Shown here in pieces: positions 52,930 through 62,548 of a stretch of DNA of 64,000 nt. The stretch is from NCBI RefSeq assembly GCF_001428545.1, contig NZ_LMHZ01000024.1, positions 1-64,000 of the forward strand. The letters run 5' to 3'. A program made the position numbers and the translations under genes. The notes beneath the pieces were generated by a model that saw nothing but the letters and a program-made list of their open reading frames with translations, was not told where the DNA came from and did not search any database. How positions within the stretch are numbered: the first letter of the stretch is position 1; every line of letters starts with the position of its first letter. The stretch is from Noviherbaspirillum sp. Root189 (GTDB lineage: Bacteria; Pseudomonadota; Gammaproteobacteria; Burkholderiales; Burkholderiaceae_D).

Positions 52930-53173
52930 GTTGATCTCCTCTTGTTGTTGGGACCGGAGGCGACTCCGGACGGTTCGGGCAAACAAAGCTGTTTTGCAGA
53001 AATCATCATCCGGTAACGCGCAGGGTGCGGGTTACCAGTTCAGGCGGGGCGGTCGCGGACATGGTTCTCCTCCAGTCGCTTGTCGTTCGGTGCCGGCGTT
53101 TCTCTTTTGAAATTCTTGCCGTGCGTGTGGTATTCAGATCGAAAGAGCGTAACAATGGCCGGTATTGGCGGCA

Positions 53174-53189
53174 TCGTCGAAAAGGACGA
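53174..53189. promoter_or_regulatory. Palindrome TCGTCG-N4-CGACGA, copy 1 (one mismatch)
   Basis: TCGTCGAAAAGGACGA: the sixth base pair is broken (G for C), but ATCGTC-N6-GACGAT remains perfectly symmetric. It lies 245 bp upstream of the binding-protein gene, in a 365-bp region (52930-53294) with no recognisable gene. Confidence 0.55.
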
Positions 53190-53294
53190 TTTCCTTGTAG
53201 CGACGATGACTACCGGTACCATGCCCATCCTTGCCAGGGTCGTCGAACCAGGATGTTGGGCATTCCGTATCCGATTGTGCAGGATTAGGCAGCT

Positions 53295-54329
53295 TCAGGC
53301 ACTCTGAGCAACACCGTGCTTTGCCGTTGTTCTCTGGCGCAGTACCGCGAGCGTATCGGCGAGGCTGGTTTTCATCGTGATCTGCTGCCTCCAGCCCAAC
53401 ACCTCCTTAATACGGCGATTGCTGGCATTCCAGCGCTTGCCCTTGTTCATGCGCATGAACTCGGGAGAGACAGTGAGCGGCGAATGCAGCATCAGGTGGT
53501 TAAGCCGGTCGAACGCTGGTAGGAAACGCACCATGAAACCGGGCAGCGGCAGCATCGGCAAAGGAATGGCCGGATCGATCTCGTGCAGTGCCTGCAACAT
53601 ATCGCGCAAGGTAGGCAGCACGTCGTTGCAAACGATGAAGCGCCCTTCGCAATCCTGCTCGGCGGCGCGCAGGTGCGCATCCACCACATCGCGGACATCT
53701 ACCAACGGGAAGTTAAGCTCCGGAACGCCCATGCGCAGGCCACCGAGCGCCATCATTTCCACCAGGTCGATGGACGGCGTATTGCGCGCAAAACCCGGGC
53801 CGAGAATTGCTCCCGGCAAGATGGCCACCATGTTGACCCCGCGCTCGCGAGCCACGCGCCAGGCATTACGCTCACCCTCGGTCTTGGCCCGAACATAAGG
53901 CACGGAAAGGTCCTCGGTCCACGCAGTCTCGTCTACCGGCGGTGCGCCGGGCGCGGTCAGCGGCAGGGTGACGACGGAGGACGTCAGGATCAGTTTGCGC
54001 ACGCCGGTATCCGCTGCGCAGCGGACGGCGGTTTCCGCGCCTTGTACCGATGCTTCGATCATTTCCTGGTTGCGCTCGGGCCTGGTGTAGGCATACACCG
54101 CCGCGGCATGGAACACCACCTCGATCCCTGCCATTGCCGCACGCATCTGGTCTGCCCGGGCAAGTTGAGCCTCGACGATCTCGACGCCGGCCAGCATACG
54201 CAGCCGGGATGTCTTGTCCATGTCGGTAGCGGATCGCACGCTGGCCCGCACTGTGTGCCCGGATTCGACAAGTTTTTTGACCAGCATGAAGCCCAGATGC
54301 CCATTTGCACCGGTGACAAGGACTCGCAT
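53295..54329 (-). CDS. NAD(P)-dependent epimerase/dehydratase-family reductase
   Basis: 344 residues from ATG 54329, placed by GGAGG five bases upstream. It is an extended SDR of the dihydroflavonol-reductase-like type. MRVLVTGANGHLGFMLVKKL is the Rossmann motif, KLILTSSVVTLPLTAPG the Ser region and VPYVRAKTEGERNAW the YxxxK active site (Tyr at about 150), followed by NMVAILPGAILGPGF. It probably reduces or oxidises a carbonyl/hydroxyl in the acyl-CoA pathway. It follows the MaoC genes after 194 bp on the same strand. Confidence 0.87.
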   Translation of the reverse strand: MRVLVTGANGHLGFMLVKKLVESGHTVRASVRSATDMDKTSRLRMLAGVEIVEAQLARADQMRAAMAGIEVVFHAAAVYAYTRPERNQEMIEASVQGAETAVRCAADTGVRKLILTSSVVTLPLTAPGAPPVDETAWTEDLSVPYVRAKTEGERNAWRVARERGVNMVAILPGAILGPGFARNTPSIDLVEMMALGGLRMGVPELNFPLVDVRDVVDAHLRAAEQDCEGRFIVCNDVLPTLRDMLQALHEIDPAIPLPMLPLPGFMVRFLPAFDRLNHLMLHSPLTVSPEFMRMNKGKRWNASNRRIKEVLGWRQQITMKTSLADTLAVLRQRTTAKHGVAQSA

Positions 54330-54523
54330 GATTACCTCCATTCCTGCTGCAATACCACGATGTCGTTCGTGCGTCGGATATCGTGCAGTGTTGGACTTTC
54401 TGTCCTCGCGCGCAGAAATTTGAACCAGGCTTCTGAGGTACATCAAGGCTTGCTTTACGGAATACGGGGCGCGACCGAGTGTCTATCAATTCCGCCGACG
54501 TCAACGCTTGTCAATGCTTGTAA

Positions 54524-54946
54524 TTACATGGAAAGCCATGCCTTGCCGGCGACCTTGACGTCCCCATCCTGGTCATGCACCTTCAGGTGCACGACCAGGA
54601 TATTGCCGTCGCATTTCTCGATGACTTCGCCGGTACAGACAAGACAGTCTCGGACATGGGTTACGCTCATGAAGCGTACGTCAATTTTCCTAATCCGTTC
54701 CTGCGGCACCCAGTTCGTCAACAAGCGCCCCAGGTACGCCATCACCAGCATGCCGTGAGCAAAGACATCTTCGTGCCCGGCAGCCCTCGCAGCATCGCTA
54801 TCGATATGGTTTGGGTTGTGGTCGCCCGAAGCACCGGCATAGACCGCCAGGGTAGTACGGGTAATGGCAGGAAGTTCCAGAGGCGGCAATTGCTGGCCAA
54901 CATGGATGGCGTCGAAACCAGGGCCAGGAAAAGACGCTTCATCCAT
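54524..54946 (-). CDS. MaoC-like hot-dog dehydratase subunit
   Basis: 140 residues from ATG 54946, which overlaps the upstream gene by 8 nt. The hydratase-2 motif is present as YAGASGDHNPNHID with catalytic Asp and His, followed by VFAHGMLVMAYLGRLLTNW. This is the catalytic half of a two-gene MaoC dehydratase; its partner is the next gene upstream. It hydrates 2-enoyl-CoAs to 3-hydroxyacyl-CoAs (R-type). Confidence 0.9.
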   Translation of the reverse strand: MDEASFPGPGFDAIHVGQQLPPLELPAITRTTLAVYAGASGDHNPNHIDSDAARAAGHEDVFAHGMLVMAYLGRLLTNWVPQERIRKIDVRFMSVTHVRDCLVCTGEVIEKCDGNILVVHLKVHDQDGDVKVAGKAWLSM

Positions 54947-55379
54947 GTCGCTGGACGATGACGGTACGCAGGTCGGCAACATGCTCCCCGAGCAGGCTGC
55001 TCACTCGCGTGGATTTCACCAGAAACTCGAGAGCCCCGCCCTTCTTGTCGTAGATATCCTCAATGCGCGTTTCAAAGCTCAGCACATCGCCGGAATGGCA
55101 AGGCGTCATATACGTGAATGACTGCTCCCCATGCAGTACTTTTGGCAGTTCAAGACCGACCTCGGCATACCAGTCATAGGGGTCGTGGCGTTCCATGTCC
55201 AGGCAAAATAAAAATGTCGGCGGCACTGGCAAACGCTCGCCTTCCGTCCAGCGACGGTCTGTTTCGCCGATCGCTTTGGCAAAGAGCCGCAAGCGACCGC
55301 GCTCGACCTCCGCCTGATGGCGGGACACGATCCGGCCAATGTGCTTCCTGTCTATCATGCTGGCTGAAAACCCGGGCAT
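54939..55379 (-). CDS. MaoC N-terminal-type (FAS1-DH-like) hydratase subunit
   Basis: 146 residues. IVSRHQAEVERGRLRLFAKAIGETDRRW and LPVPPTFLFCLDMERHDPYDWYAEVGL belong to the non-catalytic MaoC_dehydrat_N family, with EQSFTYMTPCHSGDVLSFETRIEDIYDKKGGALEFL as the second half. It pairs with the catalytic subunit downstream, as in split enoyl-CoA hydratases of steroid and branched-acid pathways. The ATG directly follows the ligase stop; ATG 55358 is an alternative start. Confidence 0.88.
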   Translation of the reverse strand: MPGFSASMIDRKHIGRIVSRHQAEVERGRLRLFAKAIGETDRRWTEGERLPVPPTFLFCLDMERHDPYDWYAEVGLELPKVLHGEQSFTYMTPCHSGDVLSFETRIEDIYDKKGGALEFLVKSTRVSSLLGEHVADLRTVIVQRHG

Positions 55380-57017
55380 TCAGGCTGTAGGCAGCCGGTA
55401 GTCGCGGAATTGTTCCCGCAGCTTGGTCTTGAGCAGCTTGCCGGTGGCCGTATGCGGCAACTCGCTGACGAAGACCACGTCATCCGGAACCCACCACTTC
55501 GCCACCCGCTCGCCAAGGTACTGCAAGAGTTCTTCGCGCGTAAGGTCTTTGCCCGGCCGTTTGACGGCAAGCAACAGCGGGCGCTCCTGCCACTTCGGGT
55601 GCGGTGCGGCGATAATCGCCGCTTCCTGTACGGCCGGATGACCGATGGCGGTATTTTCAAGGTCGATCGACGAGATCCATTCGCCGCCGGATTTAATCAC
55701 GTCCTTTGCACGGTCGACCAACTGTACATAACCATCGGCATCGACGGTGGCAATGTCGCCTGTCGGGAACCAGCCGTCCTGGTCGAGCACCTTGCCGCCC
55801 TCATCCTTGAAGTAACCGCCTGCGATCCAGGGGCCGCGCACATACAGATGGCCGTAGGCAACACCGTCATGTGGTAATTCCTTACCGTCGTCACCGACGA
55901 TTTTCAGGCCCACGCCCCACACAGCCCGGCCAGCCTTCATCTTCACGCTGGTCTGCTCTTCCTGCGACAGGCCTGCATGCTTGGGCAGCAGGCGTCCGAT
56001 CACCCCGATCGGACTGGTTTCAGTCATGCCCCACCCCTGCACGTAGTCAGCGCCGAAGTCGCGCTCGAAACGTTCGATCATCGTGCGCGGGGTTGCCGCG
56101 CCGCCCACGCCGATGGTCTTCAGGCCGAGTTTCTTCATGTCGATTTCCGGATGCTGGTCGAGATACTGGAACAGCATGAGCCAGACGGTCGGCACTGCTT
56201 GCGAGAAGGTGACGCCTTCGTCCCGCATCAGTTCGTACAGGCTTTGACCATCGAGGTATGGACCGGGCATGACCATCTTTGCACCCACCATCGCGGTGGC
56301 ATACGGCATGCCCCAGGCATTGGCATGGAACATCGGCACGGCCAGCAGGATGCACATCGACGAGCACACGCCAAAGGTGTCCGGCGAACATTCCATCAGC
56401 GAGTGCAATACCGTCGAACGATGCGAGTACAGCACCCCTTTGGGATTGCCGGTGGTGCCGGAGGTATAGCACAGCGACGAGGCGGAACGCTCGTCGAATT
56501 CCGGCCATACATACTCTTCGCTTTGCGCGGCGAGCAGATCTTCGTAGCAAAGCAGATGGGGAATATCCAGTGCCGGCATGTGCGCACGATCGGTCATCGC
56601 AATGAAGTGGCGCACGCTTTGTAATTTTGGTGCGAGTTTTTCAATGAGCGGGGCGAATGTGGTATCGAAGAACAACACCTTGTCTTCCGCATGGTTGATG
56701 ATGTACTCGATCTGTTCAGGAAAAAGGCGTGGGTTGACCGTATGGAGGACGGCACCCGATCCCGACACGCCGAAGTAAAGTTCCAGGTGACGGTGGGTGT
56801 TCCAGGCAAGTGTGCCGACACGGTCCGAGAAATCGATGTCCAGTGTCTTGAGTGCATTGGCAACGCGTTTTGCGCGACGATGGACCTCCGCATAGTTGGT
56901 CCGATGGATAGTGCCTTCCATGGTCCGTGCGACGATTTCCCTCTCCGGGTGATACGTGGCCGCATGCTCGATGAGTGATGAAATCAACAGCGGCCGGTCC
57001 TGCATCAGTCCTAGCAT
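55380..57017 (-). CDS. Long/medium-chain fatty-acid-CoA ligase (AMP-forming)
   Basis: 545 residues from ATG 57017 (GGAAG ten bases upstream and family N-terminus [16 protein letters not shown]). ANL motifs: [74 protein letters not shown] and [14 protein letters not shown] with the catalytic Lys. It resembles the FadD3/AlkK-type ligases with the [17 protein letters not shown] block, typical of medium-chain or cyclic acids. It begins the ligase-maoC-maoC-reductase series and follows the thiolase after 166 bp. Confidence 0.92.
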   Translation of the reverse strand: MLGLMQDRPLLISSLIEHAATYHPEREIVARTMEGTIHRTNYAEVHRRAKRVANALKTLDIDFSDRVGTLAWNTHRHLELYFGVSGSGAVLHTVNPRLFPEQIEYIINHAEDKVLFFDTTFAPLIEKLAPKLQSVRHFIAMTDRAHMPALDIPHLLCYEDLLAAQSEEYVWPEFDERSASSLCYTSGTTGNPKGVLYSHRSTVLHSLMECSPDTFGVCSSMCILLAVPMFHANAWGMPYATAMVGAKMVMPGPYLDGQSLYELMRDEGVTFSQAVPTVWLMLFQYLDQHPEIDMKKLGLKTIGVGGAATPRTMIERFERDFGADYVQGWGMTETSPIGVIGRLLPKHAGLSQEEQTSVKMKAGRAVWGVGLKIVGDDGKELPHDGVAYGHLYVRGPWIAGGYFKDEGGKVLDQDGWFPTGDIATVDADGYVQLVDRAKDVIKSGGEWISSIDLENTAIGHPAVQEAAIIAAPHPKWQERPLLLAVKRPGKDLTREELLQYLGERVAKWWVPDDVVFVSELPHTATGKLLKTKLREQFRDYRLPTA

Positions 57018-57183
57018 GGCGTCTTCCTTTGGTCTCTTGTGTCTCGGTCTCTCTGCTTTCATTGCCGGCAGGTCGCGGAGGCGACCGCCCGTTGTCATCT
57101 TTATTTAGTAGCAGCCGGCCTGAGGTACACCGGCTCGCCATAGGCAGCGATGTAAGTGACGTATTGCTGGTCGGGGCGACAGC

Positions 57184-58365
57184 CTACAGGCGCTCGACGA
57201 TGGTCACGTTTGCCATGCCGCCGCCTTCGCACATGGTCTGCAAGCCGTAACGCTTGTTGCTTCGCTTCAGGGCATGCACCAGCGTGGTCATGAGCTTGGT
57301 ACCGGAGGCGCCGAGCGGATGTCCGAGTGCGATGGCGCCGCCTTGCACGTTCAGTCTGGCGGGGTCGGCACCAGTGGCTTTCAGCCACGCCAGCGGCACC
57401 GAGGCGAAAGCTTCGTTGACCTCGAACAGGTCGATGTCGTCGATCTTCATGCCGGCTTTCTTCAGCGCGTTCATCGTCGCAGGAATCGGTGCCTCCAGCA
57501 TGATGACCGGATCGTGACCGATCACGGACAGGTGATGAATGCGCGCCAGCGGTTTTACACCCATGGTCTTGAGCGCTTTTTCGCTGACGACCATCACGCC
57601 GGTCGCGCCGTCACAGATCTGGCTTGCGTTGGCCGCGGTGATCACGCCGCCTTCCTTCAACAGCTTCACACCCTGGATCCCGTCGAGTGTGGCGTCATAG
57701 CGAATGCCTTCATCGGCGACATGCATCTCGCCGGTTGCACTGCCATCCGCGAGGCGCACTTCAAGCGGGAGAATTTCTTCCTTGAACAGTCCTTCCCGCG
57801 TCGCGGTGATCGCCTGCTGGTGACTTTTCAGCGCGTACTGGTCGAGCTCGTCCTTGGTCAGGCCATATTTTGTGGCCATCATTTCGGCGCCCATGAACTG
57901 GCTGAAATCGGCCACGTCGGCATAGCGTGCGCGAATTTGCGGGCTCATGTAATAGCCCATGCCGTTTTTCTGCGGCAAGGCGCTTGGAGTAAACATCGGT
58001 ACGCGCGTCATGCTTTCCACGCCGGCTGCAATAACCACGTCCATCGTGCCCGACATGACGGCCTGCGCCGCGAAGTGCAGCGCCTGCTGGGACGAACCAC
58101 ACTGGCGGTCGAGCGAGGTGCCCGGTACGGATTCGGGCAGCTTCGATGCCAGGACGGCATTGCGCGCCACGTTGGTAGATTGTTCACCAACCTGGCTCAC
58201 GCAGCCCATGATGACATCTTCCACCAGTGCCGGGTCGATACCGCTTCGATCGACCAGGGCGTCGAGCACTTGTGCCGCGAGATCGACGGGATGCCAGCCG
58301 GCAAGCTTTCCTCCGCGGCGTCCGCCGGCGGTGCGTACGGCGGCAACGATATATGCTTCAGCCAT
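57184..58365 (-). CDS. Acetyl-CoA C-acyltransferase (thiolase)
   Basis: 393 residues. The nucleophilic Cys is in LDRQCGSSQQALHFAAQAVMSG at about residue 88; the C-terminal catalytic His and Cys lie in NVQGGAIALGHPLGASGTKLMT and LQTMCEGGGMANVTIVERL. FadA/steroid-thiolase-type features include MGCVSQVGEQSTNVARNAVL. It cleaves 3-ketoacyl-CoA in the last step of beta-oxidation. A TCGTCG palindrome lies 75 bp upstream of the start. Confidence 0.94.
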   Translation of the reverse strand: MAEAYIVAAVRTAGGRRGGKLAGWHPVDLAAQVLDALVDRSGIDPALVEDVIMGCVSQVGEQSTNVARNAVLASKLPESVPGTSLDRQCGSSQQALHFAAQAVMSGTMDVVIAAGVESMTRVPMFTPSALPQKNGMGYYMSPQIRARYADVADFSQFMGAEMMATKYGLTKDELDQYALKSHQQAITATREGLFKEEILPLEVRLADGSATGEMHVADEGIRYDATLDGIQGVKLLKEGGVITAANASQICDGATGVMVVSEKALKTMGVKPLARIHHLSVIGHDPVIMLEAPIPATMNALKKAGMKIDDIDLFEVNEAFASVPLAWLKATGADPARLNVQGGAIALGHPLGASGTKLMTTLVHALKRSNKRYGLQTMCEGGGMANVTIVERL

Positions 58366-58439
58366 GTTTCGTCCTTTTCAAATAATGAAGAAAATGGGTT
58401 TTCAGATTGGCATTCTTGGCCGGTTGGCCCCTTGCTGCG

Positions 58440-58455
58440 TCGTCGTAAACGACGA
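58440..58455. promoter_or_regulatory. Palindrome TCGTCG-N4-CGACGA, copy 2
   Basis: TCGTCGTAAACGACGA, perfect arms. It lies in the 127-bp spacer between the CaiB and thiolase genes, 75 bp upstream of the thiolase ATG. Confidence 0.65.
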
Positions 58456-58492
58456 TTTGCGTCGGGTCAGGCTAAGCATCAAGCATCCGGCG

Positions 58493-59638
58493 TCAACCGA
58501 ACACGCCTTTTTCCTTGAGTTCATCGATCGCCAATCGCTCGAAACCCCAGTCATGAAGGATAGCATCGCCATCGCTTCCCGGTCTTGTCGGGGCGGAGGG
58601 CCTGTCCGGCGTCGTACGACTGAAGCGCGGCGCAGGCGCTGGCTGCGTGACCCCGTCGACGCTGATGAAGGTCTCGCGGCTGCGGTTGTGCGGATGCTCC
58701 GGCGCCTCGTCCCAGTCCAGCACGGGGGCGAAGCATACGTCCGTGCCTTCCATCAGCGCGCACCATTCCTCCCGGGTTTTCGTCCTGAAGACATCGGCCA
58801 GGCGATATTTCAAAATCGGCCATCCATGCGGGTCCCGTTGTGCCTGGAAGGCAGGATCGTCGATGCCGCACAACTGGATCAGCAAGGCATAGAACTGCGG
58901 CTCGATGGAACCGATGGAAATGTACTTGCCGTCAGCACAGGCGTAGGTGTTGTAGAAGTGCGCACCGCCGTCGAGCAGATTCTCGCCGCGCTGGTTGTTC
59001 AGGGAGCCATCCGCCCGGAACCCATACATCATTGCCGACAGCAGCGCTGCGCCATCGGTCATGGCGGCGTCGACCACCTGGCCCTTGCCGCTGCGGCGCG
59101 CCTCAAGCAATGCGCAGACAACGCCGAATGCGAGAAGCATGCCGCCGCCGCCAAAGTCGCCGATATAGTTGAGCGGAACGACCGGCGGTTCGCCAGGCCG
59201 GCCGATGGCATGCAACGCGCCCGATAGCGCGATGTAATTGATGTCATGACCTGCAGCGTGCGCGAGCGGACCATGCTGGCCCCATCCGGTCATCCGCCCA
59301 TAAACCAGCCTTGGGTTGCGTTCGAGACAGGTGTCCGGGCCAAGCCCGAGTCTTTCCATGACGCCGGGACGGAAACCTTCCACGACCGCATCGGCGTTGC
59401 CGAGCAGGCGCAGCACGGTTTGCCGGCCCTCCGGCTTCTTCAGATCGATGGTAATCGAGCGCCTGCCACGGGCCGTGATATCGAAGCGGGCATCCTCCGG
59501 TGCGACGATGGACGCATTGCCCGGCCTGTCGATGCGGATGACTTCCGCCCCCATGTCGGCAAACATCATCGCGCAAAACGGCGCGGGGCCGAGACCGACC
59601 ATTTCCACGATCTTCAATCCTTCAAGCGGACCTGCCAT
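58493..59638 (-). CDS. CaiB/BaiF CoA-transferase family, alpha-methylacyl-CoA racemase-like
   Basis: 381 residues. AMACR-type features: [37 protein letters not shown] at the N-terminus, catalytic His in [19 protein letters not shown] and catalytic Asp in [17 protein letters not shown]. CaiB transferases have an Asp nucleophile elsewhere, so racemase is favoured. It would equilibrate 2-methyl branched acyl-CoAs, pointing to a branched or isoprenoid-type substrate for the locus. A TCGTCG palindrome lies 72 bp upstream. Confidence 0.9.
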   Translation of the reverse strand: MAGPLEGLKIVEMVGLGPAPFCAMMFADMGAEVIRIDRPGNASIVAPEDARFDITARGRRSITIDLKKPEGRQTVLRLLGNADAVVEGFRPGVMERLGLGPDTCLERNPRLVYGRMTGWGQHGPLAHAAGHDINYIALSGALHAIGRPGEPPVVPLNYIGDFGGGGMLLAFGVVCALLEARRSGKGQVVDAAMTDGAALLSAMMYGFRADGSLNNQRGENLLDGGAHFYNTYACADGKYISIGSIEPQFYALLIQLCGIDDPAFQAQRDPHGWPILKYRLADVFRTKTREEWCALMEGTDVCFAPVLDWDEAPEHPHNRSRETFISVDGVTQPAPAPRFSRTTPDRPSAPTRPGSDGDAILHDWGFERLAIDELKEKGVFG

Positions 59639-59709
59639 CGCGTTTCTCCTGATTCAATGCATGTTGAGACCACTGCGTCCCATTATTCCCGTCGCTACGC
59701 CACAAGGCA

Positions 59710-59725
59710 TCGTCGAATCCGACGA
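59710..59725. promoter_or_regulatory. Palindrome TCGTCG-N4-CGACGA, copy 3
   Basis: TCGTCGAATCCGACGA, perfect arms, 72 bp upstream of the CaiB/AMACR start. It lies within the 361-bp divergent spacer 59639-59999, which holds no recognisable gene. Confidence 0.65.
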
Positions 59726-59919
59726 ACTACGCCTGTCTGCACAGCAAGGCTCTGAGCTTGCTGTGCAATATCGAGGGCACCGCAGTCGGCCGCCCTGTTA
59801 CCGATGTGCGACACACCGGAAGCAAGCTGAATCTCTGGTGCGGGGGCGGCGTGTCGCAGCACGCCCATCCTGAACTGATTGCAATGGATTCATGCTAAGG
59901 GGATGTGACAGGCATGACA

Positions 59920-59935
59920 TCGTCGGTTACGACGA
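59920..59935. promoter_or_regulatory. Palindrome TCGTCG-N4-CGACGA, copy 4
   Basis: TCGTCGGTTACGACGA, perfect arms, 65 bp upstream of the nitroreductase start on the other side of the same divergent spacer as copy 3. Confidence 0.65.
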
Positions 59936-59999
59936 TTGATGCGACGCTTGCCGGTGCTTACGATGTCGGGTACCAATGCACAGTGAAATGGGAGTCGAC

Positions 60000-60668
60000 A
60001 TGAAAGTCAGTGAAGCGATTCAGACACGCCGTTCCATCCGCGGCTTCCTCGATACGCCGGTGCCGCGAGAGACGATGCGCCGGATCCTTGAGACTGCCAG
60101 CCGTGCGCCATCCGGCGGAAACCTGCAGCCCTGGCATATCCATGTAGTGAGCGGCGAACCGCTGGCCGAACTCAAGCACATCATGCAGCAGCGCATCACC
60201 GAGGCGCCACAAGGCGAGGAAACCGAATACGACATCTATCCGCGCGAACTGGTGTCCCCTTACAGAGAGCGGCGCTATCAGGTGGGCGAGGACTTGTATG
60301 GTCACCTTGGCATACCACGCGAAGACAAGGCTGCACGTAAGAAATGGTTCGCACGTAATTTCGCTTTCTTCGGCGCGCCCATGGCCCTGTTTTGCACGGT
60401 CGACCGCCGCATGGGGCCGCCACAGTGGTCTGACCTCGGCATGTTTCTACAGAACGTGATGCTGCTGCTGCGCGAGGAAGGCTTGCATAGCTGTCCGCAG
60501 GAATGCTGGGCGATCTATCCGCAAACGGTCGGCAGCTTTTTAAACATTCCCCCCGAACGGATATTGTTTACCGGCATGGCAATCGGCCATGCGGATTGGT
60601 CCGTACCTGCCAACGCACTCGTGGCCGAGCGCGCTCCACTTGAGCATATTGCTGAATTTATCGGTTAA
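60000..60668 (+). CDS. Nitroreductase-family FMN oxidoreductase
   Basis: 222 residues from ATG 60000 (GGGAG upstream); the frame opens nine codons earlier. SEAIQTRRSIRGFLDTPVPRETMRRILETASRAPSGGNLQPWHIHVV is the flavin-binding N-terminus in two segments. PPQWSDLGMFLQNVMLLLREEGLHSCPQECWAIYP and the late RILFTGMAIGHAD complete the fold. Members reduce nitroaromatics, quinones or enones. It is the only plus-strand gene in this locus, divergent from the AMACR gene and sharing the TCGTCG palindrome, so a role in the same pathway is likely but the substrate is unknown. Confidence 0.9.
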   Translation: MKVSEAIQTRRSIRGFLDTPVPRETMRRILETASRAPSGGNLQPWHIHVVSGEPLAELKHIMQQRITEAPQGEETEYDIYPRELVSPYRERRYQVGEDLYGHLGIPREDKAARKKWFARNFAFFGAPMALFCTVDRRMGPPQWSDLGMFLQNVMLLLREEGLHSCPQECWAIYPQTVGSFLNIPPERILFTGMAIGHADWSVPANALVAERAPLEHIAEFIG

Positions 60669-60699
60669 GGCAATTAAGCCAGCACGGGAAGCAATGCCT

Positions 60700-60894
60700 T
60701 CAAGGATGACCGTGAAACTGAACATGGAAAACGCCAGGTGGAAAAGTGGGATTGGACTGCCCTCCTCCTATGCGTTCGAGGCGCATTGCGCCTTGCAGGC
60801 TGGTTATGTTTGCCATGAGATAGGCCCGCAGGCACTCGGGGTTAAATTCGGAGATCGTGCCTGCGGTTTCCATGGTCGTGGTTGAATCGGTCAC
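60700..60894 (-). pseudogene. Truncated phosphotransferase (APH/ACAD10-like) remnant
   Basis: A 64-residue frame beginning at GTG 60894 (ATG 60873 possible). FNPECLRAYLMANITSLQG and MRLERIGGGQSNPTF match the N-terminus of aminoglycoside-phosphotransferase-like proteins found with acyl-CoA dehydrogenases (LxxYLxxHxxGF ... FxGGQSNPTY). Homology ends right after NPTF and a stop follows 13 residues on, so the kinase core is gone. It lies 39 nt downstream of the enoyl-CoA hydratase on the same strand, as the former last gene of that operon. Confidence 0.6.
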
Positions 60895-60933
60895 GCGTAG
60901 CCTTGCGGGTCTGAAGTCAGTTTTTGAACGTAG

Positions 60934-61728
60934 TTATCGGCGAAATACCGGATCCCGCTTTTCAAAGAAGGCTTGTACGCCTTCCTGGAAGGATGGCAAG
61001 TCGAGCAACTCGCGCTGCCGTTCCTTCTCATACTCAAGCTGAGCGGGAAGGTCGTGGATGGCAGCCTTGTCCAGCGCGTGCCGTGCTTCGATCACTGCGT
61101 GCGCAGGTGCATTGGCCAGTCGCGCCGCGATGCGCCGCGCTTCGTTCATGAGTTCACCATCCTCCACGCATGACCAGACCAGTCCCCATTCCGCCGCCTT
61201 ATCGGCAGGAAGCCGGTCACCCAAGAGCATCAGTCCCATGGCGCGCGCCCGGCCGACGCGTTGCGGCAGAAAATAAGTCGTCCCCATGTCGGGCACGATA
61301 CCCAGGCGGGGCAAGAAGGGCGTAAGAAAGAAAGCAGAGCGCGCGCAGATCACGATATCCGCCGCCAGCGCAATACCCACGCCGGCGCCGGCTGCCGCGC
61401 CGTTGACCGCGGCAACCACCGGTACCGGCAGGCTCTGCAAGGCCATGATCAGCGGATTGGACGACTCCTCCATCATCTTTGCTACCGTATTGCCAAGCGA
61501 GGCGCCGCCCCCTGCGTCGAGTCGCCCAAGATCCGCACCGGAACAAAAAGCCTGACCTGCGCCGGTCACGATCAATGCCCGCGCGTCGCTCTGCCGGGCG
61601 ACATGATCGAGCGCGGCGAGGACTTCGGACTGCAGCTGTCCCGTCAGACCGTTGCGGCTGGCGGGCTGGTTGAACGTGAGTACGGCAAACTCATCGGCCT
61701 GCTCAAGGAGGATCGTGTCGAATTGCAT
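60934..61728 (-). CDS. Enoyl-CoA hydratase/isomerase (PaaG-like)
   Basis: 264 residues, crotonase fold. ARALIVTGAGQAFCSGADL carries the first oxyanion-hole residue and VNGAAAGAGVGIALAADIVICARSAFFLTPFLPRLGIVPDMG the second, with the single acidic residue Asp in PDMG as in PaaG-type isomerases. The Glu of classical hydratases is not evident at the first site. It starts 9 nt after the SDR stop. Likely a double-bond hydratase or isomerase in the locus pathway. Confidence 0.9.
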   Translation of the reverse strand: MQFDTILLEQADEFAVLTFNQPASRNGLTGQLQSEVLAALDHVARQSDARALIVTGAGQAFCSGADLGRLDAGGGASLGNTVAKMMEESSNPLIMALQSLPVPVVAAVNGAAAGAGVGIALAADIVICARSAFFLTPFLPRLGIVPDMGTTYFLPQRVGRARAMGLMLLGDRLPADKAAEWGLVWSCVEDGELMNEARRIAARLANAPAHAVIEARHALDKAAIHDLPAQLEYEKERQRELLDLPSFQEGVQAFFEKRDPVFRR

Positions 61729-61737
61729 GAAGTTGTC

Positions 61738-62520
61738 CTATCGTGGCGCCATCCGGATCGCGCCGTCGAGGCGCACGCTTTCGCCGTTGAAGTACTCGGT
61801 CAGGATCATGAATTCGGCCAGTGCCGCATATTCATCGGGCTCGCCCAGCCGTTTTGGGAAGGGCACCGAAGCGGCCAGCGCATTCTTCACATTGTCAGGC
61901 AACGACTGCAGCAGCGAGGTGTTAAAGATGCCGGGCATGATGGTGTTAACGCGAATCCCCTCGTTCATCAGATCGCGCGCTACCGGCAGTGTCATGCCGA
62001 CGATGCCAGCCTTCGATGCGGAATAGGCAGCCTGGCCCATCTGTCCGTCCTCGGCAGCCACGGATGCCGTATTGACGATCGCGCCGCGTTCACCATTCGG
62101 CAGAACATCAAGCGACAGCATGCCCGCAGCCGATTTGGCCATGCAGCGAAAATTGCCGACCAGATTGATCTGGATGATCTTGTCGAACGCATGGGTCGGG
62201 TAATGCTTGATTTCTCCGGTGGTTTTATCGCGGCTGGCGGTCTTGATCGCATTGCCGGTCCCGGCACAGTTCACCAGCACGCGTTCCTGGCCGATCGCGG
62301 AGCGTGAACGTGCAAAGGCGGCATCGACTTGTTCTTCCGATGTCACATCCACCTTGCAGAAGATGCCGCCCAGCTCGTCGGCCAGGGTTTCGCCCTTCTC
62401 CGGATTGAAATCGAAAATCGCGACCTTGACGCCGCGAGCGGCAAGACGGCGTGCAGTCGCCTCACCGAGGCCGGAGGCGCCACCGGTAATAACGGCGGAA
62501 ATGGTGTTGTCGAGTTTCAT
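61738..62520 (-). CDS. 3-hydroxyacyl-CoA dehydrogenase, HSD10-like SDR
   Basis: 260 residues. Rossmann motif ITGGASGLGEATARRLAARG, NAG-equivalent VNCAGTGNA, Ser in IVNTASVAAEDGQMGQ and catalytic YSASKAG are intact. The GNAIKTASRDKTTGEIKHYPTHAFDKIIQINLVG insertion is characteristic of HSD17B10-type enzymes. They oxidise 3-hydroxy-2-methylacyl-CoAs and straight-chain or steroid substrates. This agrees with the AMACR gene in suggesting branched substrates. It is the first intact gene of the SDR-echA unit. Confidence 0.92.
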   Translation of the reverse strand: MKLDNTISAVITGGASGLGEATARRLAARGVKVAIFDFNPEKGETLADELGGIFCKVDVTSEEQVDAAFARSRSAIGQERVLVNCAGTGNAIKTASRDKTTGEIKHYPTHAFDKIIQINLVGNFRCMAKSAAGMLSLDVLPNGERGAIVNTASVAAEDGQMGQAAYSASKAGIVGMTLPVARDLMNEGIRVNTIMPGIFNTSLLQSLPDNVKNALAASVPFPKRLGEPDEYAALAEFMILTEYFNGESVRLDGAIRMAPR

Positions 62521-62548
62521 GGTTTTCCTTGGTACGTAATTCGGTGGT

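Noticed and set aside
57274-58518. A 414-codon plus-strand frame over the thiolase gene
   Set aside because: It mirrors the high-GC third-position bias of the thiolase on the other strand and lacks any motif.
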